Below, in pieces: positions 33,777 to 45,264 of a stretch of DNA of 64,000 nt; the stretch's first letter is position 1, and the number at the start of each line of letters is the position of its first letter. The stretch is from NCBI RefSeq assembly GCF_963082655.1, contig NC_081556.1:158334328-158398327 (forward strand), in the 5' to 3' direction. Source of the DNA: Stomoxys calcitrans (taxonomy: Eukaryota; Arthropoda; Insecta; Diptera; Muscidae). Both the position numbers and the translations under genes were made by a program. The notes under the pieces were generated by a model that was not told where the DNA came from, searched no databases, and worked only from the letters and a program-made list of their open reading frames with translations.

Positions 33777-34726
33777 TTATACCCTACTACTGTGGTACAG
33801 GGTATTATAACTTAGTGCATTTGTTTGTAACACCCAGGAGAAAGAGAGATAGACCCATTGATAAGTATACCGATCGACTCAGAATCACTTTCCGATTCGA
33901 TTTAGCTATGTCCGTCTTTCTGTTCGCCTGTCGGTCTCTCCATGTTATCTTGCGTACAAAGTATAGGTCGCAGTTTTCATCCGATCGTCTAAAAATTGGG
34001 TTCAGGCATATTTTTCGGCCTAGAGACGAAGCCCAGAATGGAGAGAGATAGATCGGTATACCGATCGACTCAGAATCACATTCTGATTCGATTTAACTTT
34101 GTCCGTCTGTCCATGTTAACTTGCGTACAAAATATAGGTCGCAGTTTTCATCCGATCGTCTTAAAATGTGGTTCAAGCATGTTTTTCGGTCTAGAGACGA
34201 AATTGGAAAAAATCGGTCCAAATTTGGATATAGCCCTCATGCATATGTTCGTCCGATTTTCAGTAATAATGCAATAAAATGGTCATTTGTTAACCGATTC
34301 TCTCGAAATTTTGCAGGAAGGATTTTCTTATGACTGTCGATATTGCTGGTGAATTTCATAGAAATCGGCGAGTTTTAGATATTGCTGTCATATATGTATA
34401 TCGGTCGATTTTCACTTCTAGAGCAACTGCAAACGCATTATTTGAGCAATCTTGCCAAAATTTTGCACAAAGCTTTCCTCGATGACTACCACATTACATG
34501 AGAAGTTTGCTCTAAATCGGTTCAGATTTAGATGTAGCTCCCATATATATGTTCGTCAAAGTAATTTGCAATAACGTTGTCATTTGTCAAACGTAGTTAT
34601 TACAGTTTGAACATATTTGCTCGCCGAGGTCCATTAAAATTTGTTCAGAAATGGATATAGCTCCTACATTGTACTTCTAGGGTAGGTGTAGGGTATTATA
34701 CAGTCGGTACCGCCCTTCCTTACTGG
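33777..34726 (+). mobile_element. Family B element, copy 3
   Basis: The left end is 'TATACCCTACTACTGTGGTA' and GGGTATTATA. The leader 'GATAAGTATACCGATCGACT' with 'CATCCGATCG' is partly duplicated (33840 and 34050). It ends 'GGGTAGGTGTAGGGTATTAT', CAGTCGGTACCGCCC and CTTCCTTACTGG. The right hairpin has lost its second arm (no CCGACTTTT). Confidence 0.8.
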
Positions 34727-35699
34727 TTCTTTTTGTTTTAGACGTAAATATTTTATTGCGTTTTTTTATGTTTTGGCCATATATAAAACTTTATAAATTT
34801 CATCAAATCCTATAACTTTCCATAGTGATTGGGGCAAAAAATTGGGTTATTTTATTTCAATGATCAATATTCCATATCCCGATCGATTTCGACGTAAACA
34901 AAAATTTCATTTCAAGGTTTTCATGTCTGGTTTTAATACTCCAATGCATACATCCCAAGTCCATATGATTCGAGAGCGTGAGTGTGTGTATGCAACGATG
35001 TCAATAGGAAATCCCCAACAGGAGGTAATACTCACGCAAAAACACTAAACCAGATAAAGATTGATACGTTGAAATTTACATTCACACTCACACTAAAACA
35101 CAATTTGTAATTTGGGCTATAGTAAAAATGACGCAAAAATACCAACAAAATTGCTGTACCAACGACGTTTGAGGTTTGCAGTCTGTGGTTAAAATATCGC
35201 TGCAGCACATGGTCACAATGCCATGACAAACCACGGACCAACTGTTTCTTTCGTTTTTTTTTTTAATTTTTTATATTTTTTACTTTTTACTTTACTCAAG
35301 TCTTGATCTCAGTCTCTGTTAGTGTTGCAATTGTTGCAAGCAATTGTTGTCACAACGACAGCGACACAACAGTTACGGCAACTCTCTGTTGATGTTGGTC
35401 GTTGCTGGGTTGGTAATTTGCGATGACGATTGACTTAGAGTTTAATGGCTCCAGGATGAAGACAGCTGCAACATGCAACTTGCTGCATGCAACATCATTA
35501 TCAACACACAACAATTAAATTTCCTTTAATTCGTTTACACATTTAGTTTAAATTTTTCTAAATTTGTTTGGTTTCTTCTCAAGCATATTTTTTGTTAATT
35601 TGTTGTTTAAAATTATTCCCATTTTCCTTCTTTTTTGGGTTTGGATGGGTGTTTTTCTGTTTTGATAGGCATAACACATTGCCAAAAAGCACCACTTAC
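34727..35699. other. Single-copy-looking noncoding sequence
   Basis: No exon recognised. In the promoter model below it is the start of the first intron of a minus-strand transcript. Confidence 0.35.
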
Positions 35700-36009
35700 A
35701 CTTTGTTTTTTGCCAACCACAGATTCACAAAAGAGACGTTTGTAATCTTTTTAAGTCTTTCCGCAAATCGAAACCGTTGCGCGTGCCGCGTTTAGACCCA
35801 ACGACGTTTAATCGATAATTAATCAAAACAAATCGCCGACCACTGCTTGACGACGATCGACGATGGTTTTGGGCTTTTGGACTATGGAGAAGACAAAACG
35901 TAAAGCCGAAATGCAAACAAACGAAGAAGTCAACGGAAAGCGTTGGATTGATTGCTAAGCGTTCAAACGAATCGAAACGACCTTCTCGAGTCGAGTCTCA
36001 AAGAAGTCT
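35700..36009 (-). other. Candidate untranslated first exon
   Basis: It runs from a minus-strand Inr-like site at 36009 to a consensus donor GTAAGT (intron from 35699 downwards). The composition is balanced and CpG-containing, unlike the AT-rich flanks, and no transposon family is present. The nearest known minus-strand gene downstream is the protease at 5772, whose UTR acceptor is at 6722. The link is inference, and the -1 base of the donor is T rather than G. Confidence 0.35.
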
Positions 36010-36012
36010 GAC
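35976..36012 (-). promoter_or_regulatory. Inr + DPE core promoter candidate, minus strand
   Basis: On the minus strand TCAGAC places +1 (A) at 36009, which matches the fly Inr TCAKTY at 5 of 6 bases. At +28 to +32 the bases are GGTCG (35982-35978), which fits the DPE consensus RGWYV completely and at the exact spacing. No TATA box is seen about 30 bp upstream, as usual for DPE promoters. Confidence 0.45.
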
Positions 36013-37065
36013 GCGCTTGCGCACAATGAGTGCCGTAGCAACAATCCCAACCGATGGGAGAAAGAAGCAAAACAAAACAGCTGTCTCCGATTTTTGTTAT
36101 TGTTTACACTGCATTGCTCCAACGCGGCGCAAGTCTCTGCTTCTGCTGCTATAGCGGCAGCGGCGGCGGTCATAGCTGGATGGGAGTAGTTCACAGTCGT
36201 CGCTGTCTTGCGGTTTTGCAGCCAAAAAGCTTAAATTTGTTTTTTTTTTTCGTCGATTTTGATTGCTTTGCTGAAATTGTGTTTTGTTTTGGTCTCCATT
36301 TGGCTACTGTCTTGCGCGATAAATGTGCGAAAAGTCTGTCTTCCCCATATCTTTTGGGGTGATCCTGGCACAATGGCAGTGCGTTCATAACATCTCTCTC
36401 ATAACTGCTGTCTCAAATGACGGTTGGCCGGTGCTTGGCGACGACGTCAACATCATCGTAATGATGAGGCAACCGCTGATAGGAGCGTTGCTAAAGCTCC
36501 AAGGTGGTGGGATGAAACAAAAACCGTTTGTTACGCACACAGTGCTTTGTGGAAGAATGGTTATTCAGTGTTCCTAATTAATTTAAATAAAAATGTCTTC
36601 AGTTTTTTGTTTTGGATTTCCCTAAACGCTTTACATTTATGAACCGAAAAGAAAATTTGTATAAAATATGCAAATTTATTGAATTAGATTGGTAAAAGAT
36701 AAAAGGTTAACTCGACTTTTGACCCAGTAGTTTAATGGCAGAGATAATGACTAGAAAATTAGCTGGTAGCGTAGAGAAGGGCATAAACGATTGGAAATTA
36801 GGCCCATTAAAAGCCGGTTTTAAACGAAAATAATAGGCCTACTGTTATGAAGAAACCAGAGTAGATTGGGGAAAACGTAAGGCATTTAAAACTATTTAGA
36901 GAAGCCACAAATTCAAATAAATTTATAAGTAGAAATAGGCTGAGTTCATCTGGGCCTAATCTGAGGCTAATTAACATGAATCACTTCATATTTTAATTAT
37001 TTTAGGAATCAAATCGGTTCATCTTGAAGACTCAAGAAGGTATCGGGGTTCTTTTTATATGGGTG
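36010..37065. other. Noncoding sequence upstream of the candidate promoter
   Basis: It starts less AT-rich, with a GCAGCGGCGGCGG run near 36155-36170 and an alternating CAG/GCT patch. It becomes AT-rich after 36600. Open frames on either strand are short and without family features. Confidence 0.35.
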
Positions 37066-37069
37066 ATAT

Positions 37070-37400
37070 ATTTAACCATTTCGAGCCTCCGTCCCGCCTA
37101 CATAGTGCCCAACATCTGTGAGCCTTTTCAGTACGCTCCTGAATGTGACATTTCCAATTCAGTTTCCTGCCCAAGATCACACCTAAGTATTTGACGTTGT
37201 CAGATATCGAAATCATTTTATTGAGGAATCATGTTGCGTCAATTTGGCCCATCTTTGTCTTCCTCGTGAACATGCAGATTTCAGTGTTCTCTAGACTAAC
37301 ATTAAGACCCCTAGGTCTAGCCCAGTCGTGTGCCATCTGCAAGACCCTTTCGGCCCTTCTGCATAGCTGGTTCGGATCCTTACTCCTTAGAAGTATTATA
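37070..37400 (-). mobile_element. Non-LTR reverse transcriptase fragment
   Basis: Minus-strand frames give 'WARPRGLNVSLENTEICMFT', 'RKTKMGQID', 'SDNVKYLGVILGRKLNWK' and 'HIQERTEKAHRCWALC'. This is the conserved end of an R1/I-like reverse transcriptase, the same family type as 18390-19735. It has no start, endonuclease or RNase H. Confidence 0.8.
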
Positions 37401-37703
37401 ACATCGTATTATAACCTTTTTTGGTCTGTCGCTGCAATGGCATCACAGTGGACTAAAAAAGTCTAAGTGAGTCTGTTTAAATTATAGACTGCCACTCTTA
37501 CCTTACGTAACCCAAGATCATTTGTTCATGATTTGACAGGGAATTTTTCTTTCGAGACGATTTTAATAAACGAAGATACCCAGAGCATACCACATTAATC
37601 TTCGGGTATTAATGACAAAGAAAATCCTAAAACACAGGATCGTCTTTAAATGCTAATATTCTCAAAGTAAAGATGCAAAGTTTAAGAGTAAGATTAGAAC
37701 AAA
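37401..37703. other. Unassigned sequence
   Basis: Nothing recognised between the retrotransposon piece and the family C element. Confidence 0.4.
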
Positions 37704-38762
37704 CAAGTAAAAAGGGGTTAAATTCGGCCGGGCTATATCCAAATCTAAACCGATCTGGGCCAAATTGAAGAAGGATGTCGAAGGTCCTAACACAACTCAC
37801 TGTCCCAAATTTCAGCGACATCGGATAATAAATGCGCCTCTTATGCGCTCAAAACTTAAAATCGAGAGATCGGTCTATATGGCAGCTATATCCAAATCTG
37901 GACCGATCTGTGCCATATTGCAGAAGCATGTCGAGAGTCTTAACGTAACTCACTGTCCGAAATTTCGACGACATCGGACAATAAATGCGCTTTTTATGGG
38001 CCCAAAACCTTAAATCGAGAGATCGATCTATATGGCAGCTATATCCAAATCTGAACCGATCTGGGCAAAATTGAAGAAGGACGTCGAGGCGCTTAACTTA
38101 ACTGACTTAACCAAATTTCGCAAAATCGGATAATAAATGCATCTTTTATGGGCGCAAGACCTAAAATCGAGAGATCGGTCTATATGGCAGCTACATCGCA
38201 ATCTGGACCGATCTGGGCCAAATTGAGGAATGATGTCGTGTGACCTAACGCAACTCATTGTCGGAAATTTCAGCAAAATCGGATAATAAATGTGGCTTTT
38301 TTGGGCCTAAGACCCTAAATTGGCGAATCGGTCCATATGGCAGCTATATCGAAATCTGGACCGATCTGGGGCAAATTGAGGAAGGATGTCGAGTGGCCTA
38401 ACATAACTCTCTGTTCCAAACTTCAGCGAAATCGAATAATAAATGTGGCTTTCATGGGCCTAAGACCCTAAATCGGTCTATATGGGGGCTATATGAATAT
38501 ATAGTCCGATATAGCGCATCTTGGAACTAAACCTGCTTATGGACAAAAAAAAGAATCTTTGCAAAATTTCAGCTCAATATCTCTATTTTTAAAGACTGTA
38601 GCGTGATTTCAACAGACAGACGGACGGACATGTCTAGATCGTCTTAGATTTTTACGCTGATCATGAATATATATACTTTATAGGGTCGGAAATAGATATA
38701 TCGATGTGTTCCAAGCGGAATGACAAAATGAATATACCCCCATCCTTCGGTGGTGGGTATAA
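37704..38762 (-). mobile_element. Family C tandem-unit element, reverse orientation, complete
   Basis: The hairpin end at left reads 'CAAGTAAAAAGGGGTTAAAT' then TCGGCCGGGC. About five units of about 150 bp follow, each with 'GATCGGTCTATATGGCAGCT' and 'AAATCTGGACCGATCTGG'. The other end has 'CAACAGACAGACGGACGGAC', 'CAAGCGGAATGACAAAATGA' and 'CCCCCATCCTTCGGTGGTGG' followed by GTATAAAAA. Unit-to-unit conservation is high. Confidence 0.8.
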
Positions 38763-38860
38763 AAAATTTAAAGCGCGTTAAGTTCGGCCGGGCCGAATCT
38801 TATATTCCCTCCAACACGGATCGCATTTCATATGTTCTCTGTATAACTTGTTCAAAAATA
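38763..38860 (-). repeat. Family A right-end fragment abutting family C
   Basis: 'AAAGCGCGTTAAGTTCGGCC' followed by GGGCCGAATCTTATATTCCC and CACGGATCGCATTTCATATG is the complement of the family A hairpin end. Confidence 0.75.
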
Positions 38861-38889
38861 TGGAAGATACATGAAATTATGGAGTACGG

Positions 38890-39186
38890 AGGACAAGGTA
38901 GCGCAGAGGCTAGCATGTCCGCTTATGACGCTGAATGACTGGGTTCGAATCCTGGCGGGAACATTCAGAAAATATTTTCAGCAGTGTTTATCCCCTCCTA
39001 ATGCTACCGACATTTGTGAGGTACTATGCCATGTTAAATCTGGTCACTACGGCACGCCGTTCGGACTCGGCTATAAAAAGAAGGAGCCTTTACATTGAGC
39101 TTAAAGTTTTAATCGGACAGCACTCAGTGATATGTGAGAAGTTTGACCTAGCTCCTAAGTGGAATGTTCATGGGGAAATTTGCATT
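38890..39186 (+). mobile_element. SINE-1, full length, plus orientation
   Basis: The head 'AGGTAGCGCAGAGGCTAGCA' (A-box) and 'GGGTTCGAATCCTGGCGG' (intact B-box word GGTTCGAATCC) are followed by the body 'ACATTTGTGAGGTACTATGC' and 'GGCACGCCGTTCGGACTCGG', and the tail 'GTGGAATGTTCATGGGGAAA'. It has the best-preserved tRNA-like boxes in the window. Confidence 0.85.
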
Positions 39187-39227
39187 ACCTGAAGTTATGG
39201 ACCGATATGAACCATACACTATTAGAA

Positions 39228-39330
39228 ATCATAGCACGCAAAGGCGTGCTAAGTTCGACCGGGTCGAAACTTATTTTTGTCAAGTTCTTTGCCCGATATC
39301 TCTCTGTAAGTAAACAATGGATAATGGTTA
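39228..39330 (-). repeat. Family A right-end fragment
   Basis: 'GGCGTGCTAAGTTCGACCGG', then GTCGAAACTTAT and 'CAAGTTCTTTGCCCGATATC', is the complement of the family A end region. Confidence 0.65.
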
Positions 39331-39389
39331 CGAATTGCTATGCTATTGGAGCTAAAGCAGATTATGGACCATCCATGGACTCAACCCAA

Positions 39390-39600
39390 AATTTTTTTTT
39401 CGAAACAGCAAAAATGTTTACTAAGATAGCAATTTTTGTCTGCTGGAAATGGGAAAGCAGACATTACTGCTGTTTCAGCAAACATAGGGCTACTGTATTA
39501 GCAAACATTTGTAATTTGTCTGTTACTTTTTATGGTTGCCTGTTTTCGAAATTTGTATCTAAATTTAAAGAAAAAAGGTTAAGGAAAGTTTGCACTCAGT
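39390..39600. repeat. Possible small element with AGCAAACA words
   Basis: 'GACATTACTGCTGTTTCAGC' and 'GGGCTACTGTATTAGCAAAC' resemble 40330-40500. Ends are not clear. Confidence 0.35.
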
Positions 39601-39650
39601 GGTGATTATAAACATTCACTGAGATACACATTTACATATGTGATCTATTT

Positions 39651-40302
39651 TTATACCCTACACCATAGGATACAAGATGGAGTAGGGGTACACAAATTTC
39701 GTCATTCCGTTTGTAACACTGTGAAATATGCGTCTAAGACCCCATTAGGTATTCAGTATATTCTTGATCATCATGACATTTTAAGTCGATCTAGCCATGT
39801 CCGTCCGTCTATCCCTCCTTCCGTCTGTCGAAAACACGCTAACTTTCGAGGAAGTAAAGCTAGGAGCTTGAAATTTTACACAAATACTTCTTATTAGTGT
39901 AGGTCGGTTGGGATTGTAAATGAGCTAAATAGGTTCATGTTTTGATATATTAAGCTGCCATATAAACCGTTCTCCCGATTAGACTTCTTGGGCTTCTGAG
40001 GGCACAATTCTTATCCAATATGGTGGAAATTTTGCATATGTCGTTCTGTTATGACTTCCAACAACTGTTCCAAGTATGGTATATAATTTGATATACCACC
40101 CATATAAACCGATCTACCAGTTTGACTTTTTGAGCCTCTGTAGGGCGCAATTATTAATTGATTTGCCTGAAATTTTGGGGGTGGTTTTTCTTTGACTAGT
40201 GTTTTTCTATCTAAAAAAGTCATTCAAAGAACTTGACAAATGCGATCCATGGTGGAGAGCATATAAGATTGGGCCCGGCCGAAATTAGCTCACTTTTACT
40301 TG
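39651..40302 (+). mobile_element. Family A element, complete short copy
   Basis: The left end is 'TTATACCCTACACCATAGGA', then 'CGTCATTCCGTTTGTAACAC', 'CCATGTCCGTCCGTC' and two units. The right end is 'TGCGATCCATGGTGGAGAGC', hairpin-like GGGCCCGGCC and 'CACTTTTACTTG'. Confidence 0.8.
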
Positions 40303-40329
40303 TTTCTTCTAACATCCCCTTCATAATTA

Positions 40330-40500
40330 AGCAGGAGTCATTTTCAGCAAACAAAAGCCTTTTTAGCAGTAAGCCTGCTACTCTGAAATTGCTGTACTAC
40401 CGCTGCAATATCAGAACTACTGCTACAATAGTAGCAAAATTAACTACTAATACTCAGCAGACAGTGGTTGCTATTTTCAACAAACTTTTTTCTATGAGTG
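40330..40500. repeat. Small 'CAGCAAAC...CTATGAGTGT' element
   Basis: 'CATTTTCAGCAAACAAAAGC' at the left and 'AACAAACTTTTTTCTATGAG' at the right flank an interior rich in GCTGCTAC/GTAGCA words. Similar right ends occur near 33026-33042 and 56130-56145 (CTATGAGTGT). Confidence 0.4.
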
Positions 40501-40639
40501 TGGGCCGAATGTTGGAAGTCTTTGTGCAAAATTTCTGCTCAATTGGACGGGTTCAAATCCCTCCTCAGTCAGCATCCGTAATAGCCCTCCTCAACGTGTA
40601 ACTGTTTGATGCGATTTTTGTTCCGGCGGGATCATTGAA

Positions 40640-40860
40640 CCTTAGTTCTTAGAAAATGAGTTTGTATTAACAGCTACTGTGAATGGATTGCGCTATCAAG
40701 AGATGATCAATAATTTTTTATGTTCGAAGTCGGATGGTGTAGATCTGGACAACATTTACCTTCAACAAAATGGCGCTACGTGCCACATAAGCAACGAAAC
40801 CATTGTTCTTTATCGGGAAAAGTTTCCGGGCCGTGCTTCCTCTGACAAAGGGTGATCACA
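40640..40860 (+). mobile_element. Tc1/mariner-superfamily transposase fragment
   Basis: One frame reads 'VTVNGLRYQEMINNF', then 'DNIYLQQNGATCHIS', and 'LYREKFPGRAS'. 'LQQNGATCH' corresponds to the FQQDGATCH catalytic motif of the element class that also made the fold-back elements at 45265, 52502 and 63162, here with Asn in place of the catalytic Asp. It is dead. Confidence 0.75.
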
Positions 40861-42995
40861 ATTGGCCATTGGGATCATGTTCTTTTTCATTATTAACGAC
40901 ACATCTTCCTCTTTATTATGACATAAACATCCGATAATTTATTCTAACCAAATGGCATTTTTCTTTTTACATGGCAAAATAAAACCCTTTATATAAAATA
41001 ACAGTATTTGACCCCTAGCGGTGATGTTCACGAATGGCATATCGACCGACATTTGTTCAATTTTACTTCCATACATTTACAAAAATTGTGCTCATCATAA
41101 ATTTGAAAATGTGGAATATCTAATGTCATTGACTGCATTTAAGGTAAGTGCTCCACCTCCTCTCAACCAAATAAGAGTTGCCAAAATAACCATAAGCATC
41201 TTAAAAGTTATTGAGTTCACAAAATCACAGTTTTTGGGAGGAACTACAAATGGAAGGCTATAAAAACATTTCTTAATACAAATGTGCCTTGATTAGCATG
41301 TCAAATAAGTAACATAAAATAAAAAACAAAAAATGTTCCGTTGGCTTTGCAGATTATTATAAAATTCCCATAACTATCCTAAATGGCAAGCTTTTTGTCT
41401 AATCAAAGGGATAATGAAACTTGTAATCAAATCAAAGACCTTTTGTGTCCGTGTTTGGTTTGTTGCAACAAATACTTCTGTTAAGGCAATAATGCTGGCA
41501 ACACTGATTAAGAGGCAATTGTTTGGCTTGATATATGGATACTTGCTCGTTAGTGTGTGTGTGTGTGTGTGTGTGCGGTTGTTTTATTTGAACAGTGTTT
41601 TTGTTTTGTTAACAACAAAAGCCAAAAATTGCCTAATTTCCCAAAAAGCCAACTTAACCAGCCATAATTACAGTAATACTACTCGTCGATGGATGCATAA
41701 TGTCGCCACGGTCATCACATTGGTCAAATGTGGTAATTAAGATTACATTGGAAGCATTTGTGTGGTGGATTCGAATCATTCAAGCAAAACGAACAGACCC
41801 ACAACAAAGCCCGGCTCAACGCAGTCCATTACAGTCCCGCCCTCCCCGAAACACAAATCAATGGTCGGTCAATAGTTTGCCGCCGCTTTTGACCACTTGA
41901 CGGCCTGACTACCTACCTACCAATCTATCTATCTATCTACATACTTAGCCGGTTGATTGGCTCTTTTCATGTCATCTCTTGGCCATTGCATCGATCCATG
42001 ATTCCACAGTAGCGGTGGCGCATTGGGAACGGTTATTTATTTGCGGCTTTGGATTTATGGCAGTTTTGCTGAATTTTTGGGATTTGAACACAAGAAAAAA
42101 AAAAGCACAGAGAAACCGTTGTTGGCTAAGATTTACATGGGACCTAAAGTTGTATTTATCGTTTAGTCTTCTTCGGTAGCAAATACTTGCTTTGCTTGAC
42201 AATACATACGACCATCACCATCATGGGACATTTTAATGTGCGGAAATTACATGAACCCTCAGAGGGGTTAAGATCTTTCTGGCTATCCCAGAGACCATTG
42301 GCGCTAGCATATGCCCATACACATCCATTGCAAGAAGTGTATGTGTGTGTGTGGGTATGTGTGCGAGTTCGAATTCAATGCAGACTTCTTTTTGCCAAAA
42401 ACCTAAACCTTCAAAATTGTCAAAACGAAGCATTGTACTCGTAATTAACGTCTCCGTCAATGCCTAGAGATGTGAGTGGTAAAACCCCCTCATTGAATGC
42501 GACTTTAAACGTTCGACTAGCTGACTGGCTAGCTGCTGGCCAGTTGCCCGTGCGTAAGAGAAGAAATCACGGTCATTTCAACCACTAATGGGCCGATCTT
42601 GCAGCTTCGTAAGCTTCATGATAAACCATGATTCATAACATTTCGCTCTGTGGCTTCATTTGGTAATTTTAATTGTTTCCGCGGATTTGTTCTGCTAACA
42701 TTAATAGAGTCAATGACAGTAATGATGGTTGAGGGCAATGAGATATGCGTTTTTCATTTTATTTTTTGAAATTAACGCCTCTTTGAGTATATGCTGGCTA
42801 TTCTAATTACTTGAATATACCTTCTCAACTTGTAGAAAACTATGTATGTTGGCTGTTTGAAAGAAATGCAAAATGTGTAGGAAGAGAGGGTATTTAATGG
42901 ACCATGAACTTTGCTTTTGCCGAAGCTTTATAGCAAAAAGCAGAGATCGCGGAATACAGTGAACAAACAAAGTCTAACGGGGAGGCTTTTTAACC
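40861..42995. other. Mostly single-copy-looking noncoding region
   Basis: No supported exon. It contains a TG microsatellite (41553-41575), CTACCTACC/CTATCTATC runs (41910-41940) and GC-balanced patches near 41760-41890 and 42470-42560. Possibly intergenic regulatory sequence. Confidence 0.35.
41553..41575 (+). repeat. GT microsatellite
   Basis: (GT)n, about 11 repeats. Confidence 0.95.
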
Positions 42996-42999
42996 ACTG

Positions 43000-43280
43000 C
43001 CAATCTGAAGTGCCAAGTTATAGGCAATTATATTGGATCATATCGCTACTTATTTCAGCGAAATGGGATTTAAAATATAGTTGTTATTGAATCATTACGC
43101 TAAATCAGGGGATCGGCCTATTGAGTAACTAATGGGGTCCGGGTTTGGCCAACTCTGATTAAAAATACACTTATTATGACATAGTCGCTTTAAATTGAGA
43201 GATAGGTCTATTTGCGAAAAAAGTGGGTTCGGCTTTGTCCAATAACCGTTCAAGATCTTAATTTGCGTATCGACAAAAGA
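43000..43280 (-). repeat. Decayed family C fragment
   Basis: 'AGCGAAATGGGATTTAAAAT', 'AATCAGGGGATCGGCCTATT' and 'TTGAGAGATAGGTCTATTTG' keep the C unit order, but at low identity. Confidence 0.5.
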
Positions 43281-43479
43281 TGAAACTGTGTTAAGTTTAA
43301 GCTTAATAAGGGATGATTTGTTAAGAGTTATAGGAAAGTTTAAAAAAAGGCATTAAATTCAGAAAAATGCATGAAATCCATATTTGAATCGATAGTACGT
43401 AATCTTAATGTTTGAAGATTAGGCGGTCAATCGACCGGTCACGATCGCAAAATAAATTAATCACATAACTCATCTCTCA

Positions 43480-43930
43480 ATAAGTCTATTTTTACCCGTG
43501 CTGTGTGGCATGTGGCACTGTCTTGTTGAAACCACACGTCATGCAAATCAAGCTCTTGTATTTTGGGCAAAAAAAAATTGGATATCATACTTCTTCAGCG
43601 CTCACCATTCACAGTTACGTTGCGATTCGCATCATCTTTGAAGAAGTACGGTCCAATGATGCCACCAGCCCATAAACCGCACCAAACTGTGATTTTTTTC
43701 TGGATGCATTGCTTCTGGTTGGTCTTCACTCCAAATTTGATAATTCTGCTTATTTAAGTAACCATTGAGCCAAAAATGAGCAGAATTAATATGGAAATGG
43801 AAGAAACGCGTGATTAACTTTCTTAACAGATCACGCTTTTTTTAAAATAAAATTCAATTATTTGTAAGCGTTGTTCGTTTTGTAGGACGAATCATGGTTA
43901 AATTATAGACCAAACTGACGATGTTTGACA
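43480..43930 (-). mobile_element. Transposase remnant of the fold-back element family
   Basis: Minus-strand frames give 'ELDLHDVWFQQDSATCH', then 'AHFWLNGYLNKQNYQIWSE', and 'GIIGPYFFKDDANRNVTVNG' with breaks. It holds both the DEAHFW-side and the FQQD catalytic motifs, so it is a relative of the autonomous parent of the elements at 45265, 52502 and 63162. The right part (43800-43930) has TTCAATTATTTGTAAGCG, like their arms. Confidence 0.75.
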
Positions 43931-45264
43931 GTGAAAAAAAAACACGAAACGTGCGTGAGCTATTTAAACCAGTGTTGCCAAAAAAAATAATTGCTAAAAA
44001 TCATCCTATACCTTTAATGACTGTTGCAATTGAGAGAAACACAGACTTTGTTGGCCCTAAAACAGAATATTAATATTTTATAAATTGCGGATTTTTTAAA
44101 TCATTTTTCCCTATAAATAATAACAAATAGCGCCGGCAAAACTGCGAAAATCGCCGTAGCCAAAATTAAAATTTTAAGATATTACTCTTTTTTTTTGTGC
44201 GATTTTAAAATTTTTTCCTTTTTTTTCAATTTTAAATGTCTCCGTGTATTATGAATTTTCAGAAAATGGCATTAAAATGATACATTTTTATTTCCTGGAA
44301 TATGCGCAGGTAGTTTGAAAATTCAATTTAAACGTAAAACATATTCCGTTTTGATATCAAATCGTAATGTGCGTATAAAACAGTTAAGTAAGATTGATTA
44401 GTAAATCATTCGGTTTGAATGTGACCTTGAAGCGATCACTGTGTTACGAAAGCGTTTAATATGCGCATAAGACAAAAACCTACCACAATCCGAATTCGAT
44501 TAACTTGAGGGTATTAGCACACTTTGGGGTGTTGTTGTGCGATTGAAATGTTAATCGAATTGCTTTGTTGGGCTTTTCCGTTGCTTTTGTCTTATAACTG
44601 TCTACTGGGTAATAAAATCAATTGGGCAGTGATTTGATAGCCCCTCAAAAAAAAAAATTGTTAACAAAATTTTGCAATGTCGATGCTAAATAGAGCGCAT
44701 TAAGGGATTTGATAAATTAGATTTTAATAATTATTTGTAAATTAAATATTATTTGGCAGAAAGATAACTGGCTAAATTTAAATGCGTCGAAAAACGCTGA
44801 AAAAAAACAGCGCTAATTAGTGTCTAAAAGATTTTTAATAATTGCTGGAAATCGGTTAACTGGAATCGATAGGCTTGAATAAAAAAATTCCTATGAAATT
44901 TTATGAAAAATTTTAAATATCAAGAAATATTTACAAAATAATATTTACAATAATATTAAAAAACTTCATTTATATATAAAAGATGCCACTCGAAACAGAG
45001 TACCACCCTACCACGGCTTTTCGGTAATATTGGATATGTCTAGAAATAATTTGAACTTTCACAGCAACGGATCCTTATTTAAATACATTATTTAATATGT
45101 TTGTGTTGTACCATATCAGATACAAAATTTTGAATGAGCCAGAGATCCTTCACAGTCAGTTGTATTTGCATTTTCGATTTGTACTCTACTCCCTAAGACC
45201 TTTGATTTGAAACCCCTTTATGTCCCAATCAACCTGCGCCCATTTGGAAGGTTTCTTGGAAATA
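43931..45264. other. AT-rich sequence, nothing recognised
   Basis: Long A and T runs; no exon, RNA gene or named repeat was found. Confidence 0.4.

Noticed and set aside
39159..39605. Plus-strand 148-residue frame
   Set aside because: It begins in a SINE-1 tail, passes a family A fragment and runs into another repeat, so it is not a coherent protein.
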